A DNA stretch of 64,000 nucleotides, from NCBI GenBank assembly GCA_002027195.1, contig MWJO01000003.1, forward strand, positions 62,001 to 126,000, given 5' to 3'. The stretch's first letter is position 1; the number at the start of each line of letters is the position of its first letter. This document shows, in pieces, positions 45,972-54,709 of this stretch. This DNA comes from Streptomyces sp. GKU 895. GTDB lineage: Bacteria > Actinomycetota > Actinomycetes > Streptomycetales > Streptomycetaceae. The notes under the pieces are model-generated. The model did not search any database, was not told where the DNA came from, and saw only the letters and a list, made by a program, of their open reading frames with translations. The translations under genes were made by a program, and so were the position numbers.

Positions 45972-46787
45972 GTGAGGCCGGTGTCTGCCATGGACCTCTC
46001 CTTTCTCGGCGGACCGCGCCCCCAGCGCGGTGTCGGCGTCGTGGCACCCTTCGACTTCGCCCTGGACCGCGAGCTGTGGCGCTGGGTCCCGGACGACATC
46101 TCGCTCCATCTGACCCGGACGCCGTACGTGCCCGTCGAGGTCAGCCTCGACCTGGCCCGTCTCGTCAGCGAGCACGAGACCCTGCACGACGCCGTCCGCA
46201 CCCTGCACGCCATCGCCCCCGAGGTCGTCGCCTACGCCTGCACCTCCGGCAGCTTCGTCGGCGGCATCGCGGGCGAACGCGCGATGTGCGAGGCGATGAC
46301 GAGGGCGGGCGCGGTCCCGTCCGTCACCACCTCCGGGGCCCTCCTCGAAGCCCTGACCGAGCTGGGCGTGCGCCGCCTTGCCCTGGTGACGCCGTACACC
46401 GTGTCGGTCACCCGCGCACTGGAGGAGTACGTCGCCGAGGCCGGGGTCACCGTCACCGGCTGCGCCTTCATGGGCCTGACCAGGCACATCTGGAAGGTGC
46501 CGTACCGCGAGGTGGTCGCCATGGCGCACAAGGCCGTCCGCCGGGACGCCGACGCCCTGTTCATCAGCTGCACCAACCTCCCGACGTACGACGTCATCCC
46601 GCAACTGGAGGCCGAACTGCGGCTGCCGGTGATCTCGGCCAACCAGGTGACGATGTGGGCGGCGCTGCGCCGACTGGGTACCCGGGCCATGGGGCCTTAT
46701 CAGGCGCTGATCGATCCGGCGGCGCGTCCGGGCCCCCTGCGACCGGTACTGCCCGACGAAGAACAGCAGCAGGAAGGCTGGACATGA
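45972..46787 (+). CDS. Asp/Glu racemase-fold enzyme, maleate cis-trans isomerase-like (first copy)
   Basis: A 271-residue member of the family containing maleate isomerase, arylmalonate decarboxylase and EutA. The two catalytic cysteines sit in YACTSGSFVGG (about residue 88) and FISCTNLPTYD (about 200), which supports cysteine acid/base chemistry at a carbon next to a carboxylate. The start may be GTG 45972 or ATG 45990; neither has a strong ribosome site. Its stop overlaps the start of the second copy (ATGA). It could racemise or isomerise the product of the amidase; EutA-type members occur beside ehu genes in ectoine-using bacteria. Confidence 0.82.
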   Translation: MRPVSAMDLSFLGGPRPQRGVGVVAPFDFALDRELWRWVPDDISLHLTRTPYVPVEVSLDLARLVSEHETLHDAVRTLHAIAPEVVAYACTSGSFVGGIAGERAMCEAMTRAGAVPSVTTSGALLEALTELGVRRLALVTPYTVSVTRALEEYVAEAGVTVTGCAFMGLTRHIWKVPYREVVAMAHKAVRRDADALFISCTNLPTYDVIPQLEAELRLPVISANQVTMWAALRRLGTRAMGPYQALIDPAARPGPLRPVLPDEEQQQEGWT

Positions 46788-47515
46788 CCGCACTCGGACT
46801 CCTCTACCCGGGCCACTCCGCCGAGGACGACTATCCACGCATCGAGCAGCTCCTGGGCAGCGACATCCGGGTCGACGTGGTGCACACCGACATCGGCGAG
46901 GACGCCCACCGCGAGGACGCCCTGCGGGAGATGGGCTCGCCCGAACGGCTCGCGGCCGGCGTCGAGGAGCTGCGCATGGCGGGCGCCGAGTCCGTGGTGT
47001 GGGCCTGCACCAGCGGCAGCTTCGTACGCGGCTGGGAAGGCGCCCACGACCAGGTCCGCGCCCTGGCCATGGCGGCCGGCATGCCGGCCTCCTCGACGTC
47101 CTTCGCCTTCGTGCACGCGGCCCAGGAGATCAAGGCCGGCCGGGTCGCGGTCGGGGCGACGTACCCGGACGACGTGGCCGCGATGTTCGCGGACTTCCTG
47201 CGGGCCGGCGGCCTGGAGGTGACCGGGGTCAAGGGCGCCGGGATCGTCACGGCGGCCGAGGTCGGCACCTGGGGCGAGGCGGAGGTCTTCGCCCTGGCGA
47301 GGCAGGCCGACACCCCGGACGCGGACGCCCTCCTGCTCCCCGACACCGCCCTGCACACGGTCGCCCACCTCCCCGCCCTGGAGAAGGAACTCGGCAAGCC
47401 GGTCCTCACCGCCAACCAGGTCACGGTCTGGGAGGGCCTGCGCCTGACCGACCGCCGCGTGAACGCACCGAGCCTGGGGGCACTGTTCACCAAGGAACCG
47501 ATCGTGCAGGTGTGA
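46784..47515 (+). CDS. Asp/Glu racemase-fold enzyme (second copy)
   Basis: A 243-residue paralogue of the preceding protein, with the first Cys in WACTSGSFVRGW and the second position occupied by LLLPDTALHT, where the Cys is replaced by Pro-Asp. Losing one of the two catalytic cysteines suggests a one-base reaction such as decarboxylation, or a structural partner to the first copy. The ATG at 46784 overlaps the upstream stop and follows GGAAGG. The pair probably forms one functional unit. Confidence 0.8.
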   Translation: MTALGLLYPGHSAEDDYPRIEQLLGSDIRVDVVHTDIGEDAHREDALREMGSPERLAAGVEELRMAGAESVVWACTSGSFVRGWEGAHDQVRALAMAAGMPASSTSFAFVHAAQEIKAGRVAVGATYPDDVAAMFADFLRAGGLEVTGVKGAGIVTAAEVGTWGEAEVFALARQADTPDADALLLPDTALHTVAHLPALEKELGKPVLTANQVTVWEGLRLTDRRVNAPSLGALFTKEPIVQV

Positions 47516-47615
47516 GACCCCGGGGCATCAGGTGTGAGGCCCCCGGGGAATAAAGCGGAGACACCCTCCTGTTGTGCGCCGAAGGACACCGCACGGCACA
47601 CAGCAGGAGGCACAC

Positions 47616-48704
47616 GTGGCGGCAGACGAGACCCGGGGCACCGCACACGGCACCGCCCCCGTCCCCCTCTCCGTACTGGACCTGGTCACGGTGGGCGCCG
47701 GGCACACCGCCACCGAGGCGCTGCGCACCAGCGTCGAGCTGGCCAAGCTGACGGAGTCGCGCGGGTTCCACCGGTACTGGGTCGCCGAGCACCACTCCAT
47801 GCCCGGCGTGGCCTCCTCGTCCCCTGCCGTGATCCTGGCCCACCTCGCCGCCCACACCGAGCGCATCCGCCTCGGCTCGGGCGGCGTCATGCTGCCCAAC
47901 CACGCCCCCCTGGTCATCGCGGAGCAGTTCGGCACCCTGGAGGCGCTGGCCCCGAACCGCGTCGACCTCGGCCTCGGCCGCGCCCCCGGCACCGACGGCG
48001 CCACCGCGGCCGCCCTGCGCCGCAGCGACCGTCTCCACGAGGGCGCCGACGACTTCCCCGAGCAGCTCGCCGAGTTGACCCGCTTCCTCGACGACGACTT
48101 CCCCGACGGCCACCCCTACCGCCGTATCCACGCGGTCCCCGGCCCGGTCCAGTCGACGTCCCCCGGTGGCGTCCAGTCCCCGCACCGCCCGCCGATCTGG
48201 CTGCTCGGCTCCTCCGGCTTCAGTGCCCGCCTCGCCGCCGAGCTCGGCCTGCCCTTCGCCTTCGCCCACCACTTCTCGGCCCAGAACACCATTCCGGCCC
48301 TGGACCTGTACCGCGAGACCTTCCGCCCGAGTGAGATCCTCGCCGAGCCGTACGCCCTCATCGGCGTCTCCGCCCTCGCCACCGACGACGAGAAGGAGGC
48401 CCGCCGCCAGGTGCTCGCCGCGAGCCTCAACATGATCCGGCTGCGCACCGGCCGCCCCGGTCTCGTCCCCACCCCCGAGGAGGCGGAGGCCTACGAATTC
48501 AGCGCCGTGGAACGCGACTTCGCCGCCTCCTGGAACGCCAACGTCGTCCACGGCACCGCCGACGAGGTCCGCGCCGGCCTCGACGACCTCCAGAAGCGCA
48601 CCGGCGCCGACGAGCTGATGATCACGTCCCACGCGCACAGCGGAGCGCTGCGGCTGCGCAGTTACGAACTGATCGCCGACGCCTACGGCCTGCCGGCGGC
48701 CTGA
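47616..48704 (+). CDS. LLM-class flavin-dependent oxidoreductase (luciferase-like)
   Basis: A 362-residue bacterial-luciferase-like monooxygenase of the alkanal-monooxygenase-like group. It shows SVLDLVTVG, the signature region [26 protein letters not shown] (in part), [23 protein letters not shown] and [10 protein letters not shown]. The GTG at 47616 follows AGGAGG at ideal spacing; the longer frame upstream lacks a site. It overlaps the convergent GGDEF-EAL gene by 22 bp. Substrate and physiological role are unknown. Confidence 0.88.
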   Translation: MAADETRGTAHGTAPVPLSVLDLVTVGAGHTATEALRTSVELAKLTESRGFHRYWVAEHHSMPGVASSSPAVILAHLAAHTERIRLGSGGVMLPNHAPLVIAEQFGTLEALAPNRVDLGLGRAPGTDGATAAALRRSDRLHEGADDFPEQLAELTRFLDDDFPDGHPYRRIHAVPGPVQSTSPGGVQSPHRPPIWLLGSSGFSARLAAELGLPFAFAHHFSAQNTIPALDLYRETFRPSEILAEPYALIGVSALATDDEKEARRQVLAASLNMIRLRTGRPGLVPTPEEAEAYEFSAVERDFAASWNANVVHGTADEVRAGLDDLQKRTGADELMITSHAHSGALRLRSYELIADAYGLPAA

Positions 48705-50500
48705 CCCGCCATCAGCTCGGAGATACGATCCGGCGGCACCGGCCGCGAGTACAGCCACCCCTGGCCGGTGTCGCACCCGATCCGCCGCAGGCGGGAAGCC
48801 TGCGCGGACGTCTCCACGCACTCCGCGGTGACCGTCAGCCCCAGCCGGTGGGCCAGCTGGATCATCGCCTCGACGACGACCTCGTCGGCCGGGTTGGGCG
48901 GGGCGCCGGTCCCCTCGTACTGGAAGCCCCGGACGAAGGACCCGTCCAGTTTCAGGACCGCGACCGGCAGCCGGCTGAGGTAGGCGAGGTTGGAGTAGCC
49001 GGTGCCGAAGTCGTCGATGGCGATGTGGACGCCCATGTCGCTGAGCGCCTGGAGCGCCTGGAGCGGGCGGCCCGCCGAGCCCATCACCGCGGACTCCGTG
49101 AGCTCCAGCTGCAGCAGCCCCGGCGCCAGGCCCGTCTCCGCCAGGATCTCCGCCACGTCGGCGACCAGGTCGGAGTCCCACACCTGGCGGACCGCGACGT
49201 TGACGCTGACGAAGATCGGCGGCTCGCCCGGGTGGTCGAGCTGCCACTGCCGGGCCTGCCGGCAGGCCGTCGCCAGCACCCAGCGCCCCAGCGGCACGAT
49301 CGAACCGTCCTCCTCGGCCAGTGCGATGAACCGATTCGGCGTCAGCATCCCGAACTGTGGGTGGTTCCAGCGCACCAGAGCCTCCACGCCCCGCAGCCGC
49401 CCGTCCTCCATGCCGACCAGCGGCTGGTACTCGAGCGTGAACTCGCCGCGCTCGATGGCCGGCCGGAGGGTGGAGGCGAGGGCCTGACGGGTCATGCGGT
49501 GGGCGTTGCGCTCCGGGTCGAACAGCGTCCAGCGGGACTTGCCGTCGGCCTTCGCCCAGTACAGCGTCGTGTCGGCGGCCTGCACGAGGGCCGTGGGGGT
49601 GGTGCCCGCCGCGTGCCGCTCGACGACGCCGATCGACGCGGAGACCGACAGCCGGTGCCCGGCGATGTCGAAGGGGCTCTGCACCGCCTTGAGCACGGCC
49701 TCGGCGAGATCGGCGAGCTGGTCGGTGCCGGTGGAGTCCTCGACGAGCAGCGCGAACTCGTCGCCGCCGAGTCTGGCCACCAGCGGCGTGCTGCCCCGGG
49801 TGGCGCCCGCCTCGTCCGCGCACCGCGTCAGCCGCTCCGCGACGGCGGCCAGCAGCCGGTCGCCGACCCGGTGGCCGAGGGTGTCGTTGACGGCCTTGAA
49901 GCCGTCGAGGTCCAGATAGCACAGGCCGATCCGGCCGGTGCCGCCCTGCTCGTACGCCTCCGCCTCCAGCGCGGCCGACAGCCGCTCGAAGAACAGCGTG
50001 CGGTTGGGCAGCCGGGTCACCGGGTCGTGCATCTGCAAGTGCCGCAGCCGGGCCTGGAGTTCACGCTGGGAGCTGACGTCGGCGACCGACAGCAGCACCC
50101 CGGGTTCACCCGTGCCGAGCGGCGCGACGGTGACCTGCGTCCACAGGTACTGGCCGTCGGGGTTCTTCAGCCGCCGGGTGCAGCGCAGCCGGGCCTGCCG
50201 GCCGCGCAGCACCTCCTGGTAGGCGTGCCAGGTACGGGCGTCGGAGGCCAGGTCCACCAGATCGGCGGCGAGCCGCCCGGCGAGCGCCTCGGGCGCGCTG
50301 CCGAGGAGGTCGCCGAGGCTGCCGTTGGCGCTGACGACGAGCCCCTCGCGGTCGACGACGGCCATGGCGAGCGGTGCGGCCGCGAAGGCCGACCGGTACG
50401 CCGGGGAATCGGTACGAGAAGACGTGTTGTAGTCACTGTCTGTGACGGCCGCCCGGTCGAGGTCTGTCGCGGGCGCCGGCCCTTCGGAGGTTCCGCTCAC
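48683..50500 (-). CDS. PAS-GGDEF-EAL cyclic-di-GMP turnover protein
   Basis: A 605-residue cytoplasmic bifunctional-type protein. A PAS domain (about 35-145) precedes a GGDEF domain with the intact LGGDEF active site and an EAL domain with [26 protein letters not shown] and KLDGSFVRG. Both diguanylate cyclase and phosphodiesterase motifs look complete. In Streptomyces c-di-GMP controls BldD and the onset of development, so this is a likely developmental input. The GTG at 50500 with GGGAGCG is chosen; an upstream extension to 50638 has no site. It is divergent from the M6 protease gene. Confidence 0.92.
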   Translation of the reverse strand: MSGTSEGPAPATDLDRAAVTDSDYNTSSRTDSPAYRSAFAAAPLAMAVVDREGLVVSANGSLGDLLGSAPEALAGRLAADLVDLASDARTWHAYQEVLRGRQARLRCTRRLKNPDGQYLWTQVTVAPLGTGEPGVLLSVADVSSQRELQARLRHLQMHDPVTRLPNRTLFFERLSAALEAEAYEQGGTGRIGLCYLDLDGFKAVNDTLGHRVGDRLLAAVAERLTRCADEAGATRGSTPLVARLGGDEFALLVEDSTGTDQLADLAEAVLKAVQSPFDIAGHRLSVSASIGVVERHAAGTTPTALVQAADTTLYWAKADGKSRWTLFDPERNAHRMTRQALASTLRPAIERGEFTLEYQPLVGMEDGRLRGVEALVRWNHPQFGMLTPNRFIALAEEDGSIVPLGRWVLATACRQARQWQLDHPGEPPIFVSVNVAVRQVWDSDLVADVAEILAETGLAPGLLQLELTESAVMGSAGRPLQALQALSDMGVHIAIDDFGTGYSNLAYLSRLPVAVLKLDGSFVRGFQYEGTGAPPNPADEVVVEAMIQLAHRLGLTVTAECVETSAQASRLRRIGCDTGQGWLYSRPVPPDRISELMAGQAAGRP

Positions 50501-50812
50501 CGTTCGCTCCCGCAGTGCACTCGATCTCTGTCCGTGCAGGAAAGTGTGCCGATCATAGAGGCTGGCCCCCACCCCTTCCAGCCACTGCCCAGTGTCCCGG
50601 AACAACGGGCCCTTCTGACAGATCGTTTCTGCCCGCACCTGGACGGCTTGTTGACCCGCCCGACCAGGTGTGACGTTCCGTGAGCGATTCGGGGTGTCGA
50701 TTCTGACGGTTCTTCGGCTGACTCACTCTTCTGGTGCAGACAAACAGGGCGTAGTACGACAATCTCACACAGGCTGGGTGCGGTGTCCCGTGAACCGCAT
50801 CCGGAGGTCCCC
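50501..50812. other. Divergent region, c-di-GMP gene / M6 protease
   Basis: About 310 bp of lower GC with the protease ribosome site GGAGG at 50802-50806. I see no clear promoter pair, riboswitch fold or small gene. Confidence 0.5.
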
Positions 50813-52057
50813 GTGCCGCGCCCCTTTCCGCGCCCCCGACTGCGCAGCACCGCGGCGGTGTTCACCACGATGTCGGCGCTGGCCGCCACCTCCCTCATCA
50901 CCGGCCCGTCGGCCGCCGAGCCGTTCTCCGCGGCCGCCTGCGCGCTCACCCGCACCGAGGCGCACCACTCCGAGGGCGTCGACACCTGGAACGCCGCCTA
51001 CCCGCAGCCCACCCGCACGCTGGACGCGGTGATGGTGTTCCTGTCCTTCCCGGACGCGACCCCGCGCACCACCCCCGACCAGCTCGCCGCCGACCACTTC
51101 CCCGCGACCAGCCGCTTCTTCGAACAGGCCTCCTACGGCAGGTTCACGCTGCGCCCGCATCCGCTGCGGAACTGGATCCGGATGCCGCGGCCGTCGACGT
51201 CGTACGTCATAGAGCGTGACTGGAGCGCGTCGCATCGCGCCGACTATCTGCGCGACGCGCTGGCCGCGGCGGACGGGCAGGTGGACTTCTCCCGCTACGA
51301 CGTCGTCTACTTCGTCGCCGATCCGGACGCGCCCGGCGTGGACTCGGACGCCACGAAGGTCGTCAACCTCGACACCCCGATGCGGGCCGACGGCACGGAC
51401 ATCCGCCGCGTCGTCACCGTCTTCGAACAGCACCCCCCGGACCGCCTGGTCCTGGCCCACGAGACCGGCCACGTCTTCGACCTCCCCGACCTCTACCACC
51501 GCCCCGTCGACGGCAAGGGCGACTGGGACACGTACGTCGGCGACTGGGACCTGATGGGCAGCCAGTTCGGGCTGGCCCCGGACCTGTTCGGCTGGCACAA
51601 GTGGAAGCTGGGGTGGCTGGATCCGCGGCAGGTGACGTGCGTGGGCAAGCCGACGCGGCTGACGCTGGAACCGCTGGGGGCGGGGCCGGGGACGCCGGTC
51701 GCGGGCCGCCCGGCCTTCGGTCTGGGACGCGGCACCAAGCTGGCGGTGGTCCGCACCGGACCCGAGACCGCCCTCGCCTTCGAGGCCCGCAGCCCGGCCG
51801 GCAACGACGCGGGGACCTGCAAGGAAGGGGTCCTGGTCTACCGGGTACGCGCCGGCGCCGCGTCCGGCGGCGGCCCGATCCAGGTCATCGACGCCCACCC
51901 GCACACCGAGGCCTGCTGGGAGGCCTCGGTCTACCCACCCCTCGCGGACGCCCCGGTCGCCCTCGGGGAGAGCTTCACGGTGCCGGGGGACGACGTACGG
52001 GTCGAGGTCGAGGGCCGGACGGTCGCCGGGGCGTGGACGGTGAAGATCACGCCGTAG
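50813..52057 (+). CDS. Secreted M6-family metalloprotease
   Basis: A 414-residue exported peptidase of the immune-inhibitor-A (M6) type. The N-terminal basic-plus-hydrophobic segment (RSTAAVFTTMSALAATSLI) is a signal peptide. The zinc motif HETGHVFDLPD (HExxH with a downstream Asp/His region) lies near residue 220 and is followed by GDWDLMG, a family hallmark. GTG 50813 is selected because GGAGG lies 6 bp upstream, inside a longer frame from 50783. A strong bidirectional terminator follows. Confidence 0.9.
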   Translation: MPRPFPRPRLRSTAAVFTTMSALAATSLITGPSAAEPFSAAACALTRTEAHHSEGVDTWNAAYPQPTRTLDAVMVFLSFPDATPRTTPDQLAADHFPATSRFFEQASYGRFTLRPHPLRNWIRMPRPSTSYVIERDWSASHRADYLRDALAAADGQVDFSRYDVVYFVADPDAPGVDSDATKVVNLDTPMRADGTDIRRVVTVFEQHPPDRLVLAHETGHVFDLPDLYHRPVDGKGDWDTYVGDWDLMGSQFGLAPDLFGWHKWKLGWLDPRQVTCVGKPTRLTLEPLGAGPGTPVAGRPAFGLGRGTKLAVVRTGPETALAFEARSPAGNDAGTCKEGVLVYRVRAGAASGGGPIQVIDAHPHTEACWEASVYPPLADAPVALGESFTVPGDDVRVEVEGRTVAGAWTVKITP

Positions 52058-52076
52058 CGGACAGACGGTGGCACGC

Positions 52077-52108
52077 AAGAAGCCCCTCGCTTCCGCGAGG
52101 GGCTTCTT
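52077..52108. terminator. Bidirectional terminator, M6 protease / tRNA-Lys
   Basis: A perfect 14-bp stem AAGAAGCCCCTCGC (52077-52090) and its complement (52095-52108) around TTCC, with T-rich and A-rich flanks, between the protease stop and the 3' end of the minus-strand tRNA. Confidence 0.88.
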
Positions 52109-52118
52109 GTTCGTCTGT

Positions 52119-52191
52119 GCGCCGCCAGGGACTCGAACCCCGGACCCGCTGATTAAGAGTCAGCTGCTCTAACCAACTGAGCTAGCGGCGC
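52119..52191 (-). tRNA. tRNA-Lys (anticodon CTT), second copy
   Basis: A 73-nt cloverleaf identical to the gene at 38776-38848: anticodon loop CTCTTAA, T loop TTCGAGT, no encoded CCA. Identity to the first copy ends at the mature tRNA boundaries. Confidence 0.97.
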
Positions 52192-52778
52192 CTGCTGACG
52201 TCGTAGACCTTAGCATCCTGATCGGCGGGAGGAAAAATCGATATCCGCACGGCCGCGCGTGCCGCTCGGACGGCCGCCCACAGCAGGATCTCGGGGCCCG
52301 GCAGCCAGGGGTGACGGGTGTCGGGGGCGACCAGCCAGCGGCTGTCGAACGGGGTCGGCGCGGTGCGGGTCGGCAGGGGTGCGGGCAGCGTCACCGCGTC
52401 GCCGTTGCCGTGGCACAGCAGCGGCGGGATCGCGCCCGTGCGGCCGCACTCCTCCCACCGCAGCAGCGACGGCAGCCGGTACGCGCTGCCCGGCGCCGCG
52501 AACAGCAGCATCCGGCCCCGGAACATCGCCACCGGCCCCGAGCCCGGCCCGTCGCCCCATAACCGGTCGAGCATCCGGCGCCCGAAGATGGCGGGCGCGC
52601 TCACGACGTCGAACGAGGCGCCGCACGGCAGCACCACGGGGGCGTCCGGGCGCTCCCGCCAGAGGGCGAGCGTGCTGCGCGGATACGTTCCTGCCGAGGC
52701 GAGCCAGGCCGCACCGTCCGCAGTGACCCCGCAGACGTCGGAACGGTCGGAGAACGGTTCGATGCGTGTGTCGCTCAT
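52182..52778 (-). CDS. Hypothetical protein, possibly primase/polymerase N-domain-like
   Basis: A 198-residue protein that resembles, in pattern only, the small Streptomyces proteins annotated as bifunctional DNA primase/polymerase N-terminal domain (GAAWLASAGTYPRSTLALWRERPDAPVVLPCGASFDVV, in part). I do not see the polymerase catalytic acids, so the function is open. The ATG at 52778 begins MSDTRIEPF. Its last codons and TAG stop (52182-52184) lie inside the first 10 nt of the tRNA-Lys gene on the same strand, so the two must be separately transcribed or processed. Confidence 0.55.
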   Translation of the reverse strand: MSDTRIEPFSDRSDVCGVTADGAAWLASAGTYPRSTLALWRERPDAPVVLPCGASFDVVSAPAIFGRRMLDRLWGDGPGSGPVAMFRGRMLLFAAPGSAYRLPSLLRWEECGRTGAIPPLLCHGNGDAVTLPAPLPTRTAPTPFDSRWLVAPDTRHPWLPGPEILLWAAVRAARAAVRISIFPPADQDAKVYDVSRRR

Positions 52779-52868
52779 GCATCCAGATGTACCGGGCGTG
52801 AACGTTCCGTCTCGGACGGTTGCCGGAAATCGGGACAGGAGGGGGTGGGGAGGGGTATCTTGCCCGCC

Positions 52869-52880
52869 TGGCATATGCCA
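52869..52880. promoter_or_regulatory. Palindrome TGGCATATGCCA, second occurrence
   Basis: A perfect 12-bp palindrome 91 bp upstream of the gene at 52778, identical to that at 39850-39861. One base more is symmetric here on each side (CTGGCATATGCCAG). Confidence 0.5.
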
Positions 52881-52895
52881 GAACGCGGGGTGGGT

Positions 52896-53273
52896 TCACG
52901 CCGGGTCGGCGAGCCCCTTCTCCGCCGCACCCTCGGCCGTCCCGCGCATCAGGTCCCGCCCGAACTCGACCATCTTCTTGGCATAGTCCTCGGTCCACTC
53001 GGCCCGCTCCGCGATGTCCGCCGGCGTCAGCCGGTCGAAACGCCGGGGGTCGGCCAGCTGCGCCGCGGCCATCGCCTGGAACTCCACGGCACGGTCCGTC
53101 GCCGCACGGAAGGCCTGCGTCAGCTCCGTCGCCCGGGCGAGCAGCGCCCTGGGGTCGTCGATGGACTCCAGGTCGAAGAAATGCTCCGGGTCGGCGGCCG
53201 CCTGCGCGGGCTCGAAGAGCAAAGGCGCGGGGCGTAGCCGCGGTTCGTTCCGACGCGGCGTGGGCTCCGCCAT
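52896..53273 (-). CDS. Small helical hypothetical protein
   Basis: A 125-residue soluble protein, mostly helical and charged (DDPRALLARATELTQAFRAATDRAVEFQAMAAAQL, in part; TPADIAERAEWTEDYAKKMVEFGRDLM). No family recognised. The ATG at 53273 has a strong AGGAGGAG site. It lies 92 bp after the helicase gene on the same strand, so it may be the last gene of that operon or an independent unit. Confidence 0.6.
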   Translation of the reverse strand: MAEPTPRRNEPRLRPAPLLFEPAQAAADPEHFFDLESIDDPRALLARATELTQAFRAATDRAVEFQAMAAAQLADPRRFDRLTPADIAERAEWTEDYAKKMVEFGRDLMRGTAEGAAEKGLADPA

Positions 53274-53365
53274 GTCTTCTCCTCCTCGTACGTCGCTGAT
53301 GCCCCCTCCGTCGGGAAGCGGGCCACCGTCCATTGTCGCGCGCCCGCGCAAGGGCCCCATAGGGA

Positions 53366-54709
53366 TCAGGGCTCGAACACCACCCGGTGCTCCGCCAGGT
53401 GCGCCAGCACCGCGTGGTTCGCCTCCCACCCGTCCGGGAACTTCACCACCGTCCCCAACTGCACCGGCTCCGTCGACGGATAGTCGTCCAGGAGGTCGCC
53501 CACGCCCGCCCGGCAGACCACGATGCACGCGTGCCGGTGGCGAGAGGCGAGGACGCAGAGGCGGCCCGTCTCCAGGTGGAACGCCGTGGCGTCGGGGCGG
53601 CCGGACAGGGGGTGCAGGACGACCGTGACGTCGTACTCGCGGCCCTGGAGGCGGTTCGCCGTGTCGACGGTGACGTCCTGGACGCCCAGCTCGGTGAGGG
53701 CCGCGCGGATCGCCGCCGCCTGGTCGCGGTGGGCCGTGCCGACGGCGATGCGGTCGGCGGTGAGGGGGGCTGGGTCGGGGGAGCGTTCCGAGGTGGCCGC
53801 GCCACCCCGGTCCAGCAGGCGTCGTACGACCGTCGCCACCGCCCGTACCGCCTCCGGGTCCGTGCGCGGGGTGTGCCGGGCGGGCAGCTCCAGCAGGCCC
53901 CAGCCGGACTCCGCCGCCTCGTCGATGACCCGGTCGGGGCCCGAGCCGTCCGAGGGGATCGCGAAGGACAGGGCGCGGTCGCCGGGGCCGGTGCCGCTGC
54001 GGAACGGGGTGTACGGGTAGAAGGCGGCCGAGACCAGGGGCGCGGCCGAGGCCGGGAGCCGCCAGGACACCGGGAGGCGGTGCTGCGGGAGCTCGGGGTT
54101 GTGCGCGAGGAGGGTCGTGACCGCGGACGCCGAGGGGTCGTAGGACAGGCCCGCCCACTGCTCGCTGCCCACGATCGCGAACGGGTCCAGCTGGCCCGGG
54201 TCGCCCACGAACAGCGCCCGCTGGAACAGCCCCGCGACGGCGAGCAGGGAGTCCGAGCGCATCTGGTACGCCTCGTCGACGATCGCGTGCTCCCACGGCT
54301 CGTCGACCTTGACGTGCGCCCACTTGGCGGCCGTGGAGATCGTGACCGGCAGTCCGGTCAGCTCGGCCGCCTTCGCCGACTTGCGTACGTGGGGCAGCTC
54401 GTCCAGTGCCTTGTCGTACGCGTCCGTGTCGCTGCTGTGCAGGCGGCCGACCGGGAGGTCCGGGTTCTTCTCGGCGAGCCGCAGTACCAGGTCGTCGACC
54501 TGGGCGTTGGTCTGCGCGACGACCATCAGCGGACGTCCCGCGTCGGCCAGTTCGAGGGCCGCGCGGACGACGAGCGTGGACTTGCCGGCGCCGGGCGGGG
54601 AGTCGACGACGACCCCGCGCGCCGCGCCGTGCAGCGTGCTGCCGAGGATCGCGTCGGTGGCCGCGGCGGCCACCGCACCGGGGTCGAAGAGCTCGGAGAC
54701 GGTGCTCAC
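53366..54709 (-). CDS. SF1 (Upf1/Dna2-type) DNA helicase
   Basis: A 447-residue superfamily 1B-like helicase core without accessory domains. Motif I is DSPPGAGKST, motif Ia VVAQTNAQVDDLVLRL, motif II VDEAYQM, motif III GDPGQLDPF, motif IV-like VSWRLP, motif V DTANRLQGREYDVTVV and motif VI LASRHRHACIVV. The order and spacing match the AAA_11/AAA_12 (Upf1, Dna2, IGHMBP2) group. The GTG at 54709 overlaps the stop of the upstream gene (GTGA). With the two genes before it, it appears to form a nuclease-helicase unit. Confidence 0.85.
   Translation of the reverse strand: MSTVSELFDPGAVAAAATDAILGSTLHGAARGVVVDSPPGAGKSTLVVRAALELADAGRPLMVVAQTNAQVDDLVLRLAEKNPDLPVGRLHSSDTDAYDKALDELPHVRKSAKAAELTGLPVTISTAAKWAHVKVDEPWEHAIVDEAYQMRSDSLLAVAGLFQRALFVGDPGQLDPFAIVGSEQWAGLSYDPSASAVTTLLAHNPELPQHRLPVSWRLPASAAPLVSAAFYPYTPFRSGTGPGDRALSFAIPSDGSGPDRVIDEAAESGWGLLELPARHTPRTDPEAVRAVATVVRRLLDRGGAATSERSPDPAPLTADRIAVGTAHRDQAAAIRAALTELGVQDVTVDTANRLQGREYDVTVVLHPLSGRPDATAFHLETGRLCVLASRHRHACIVVCRAGVGDLLDDYPSTEPVQLGTVVKFPDGWEANHAVLAHLAEHRVVFEP

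Noticed and set aside
38776..52191. Integrative element using tRNA-Lys as its attachment site
   Set aside because: No integrase, excisionase, conjugation gene or partial tRNA repeat is visible; both copies are complete tRNAs with their own terminators.
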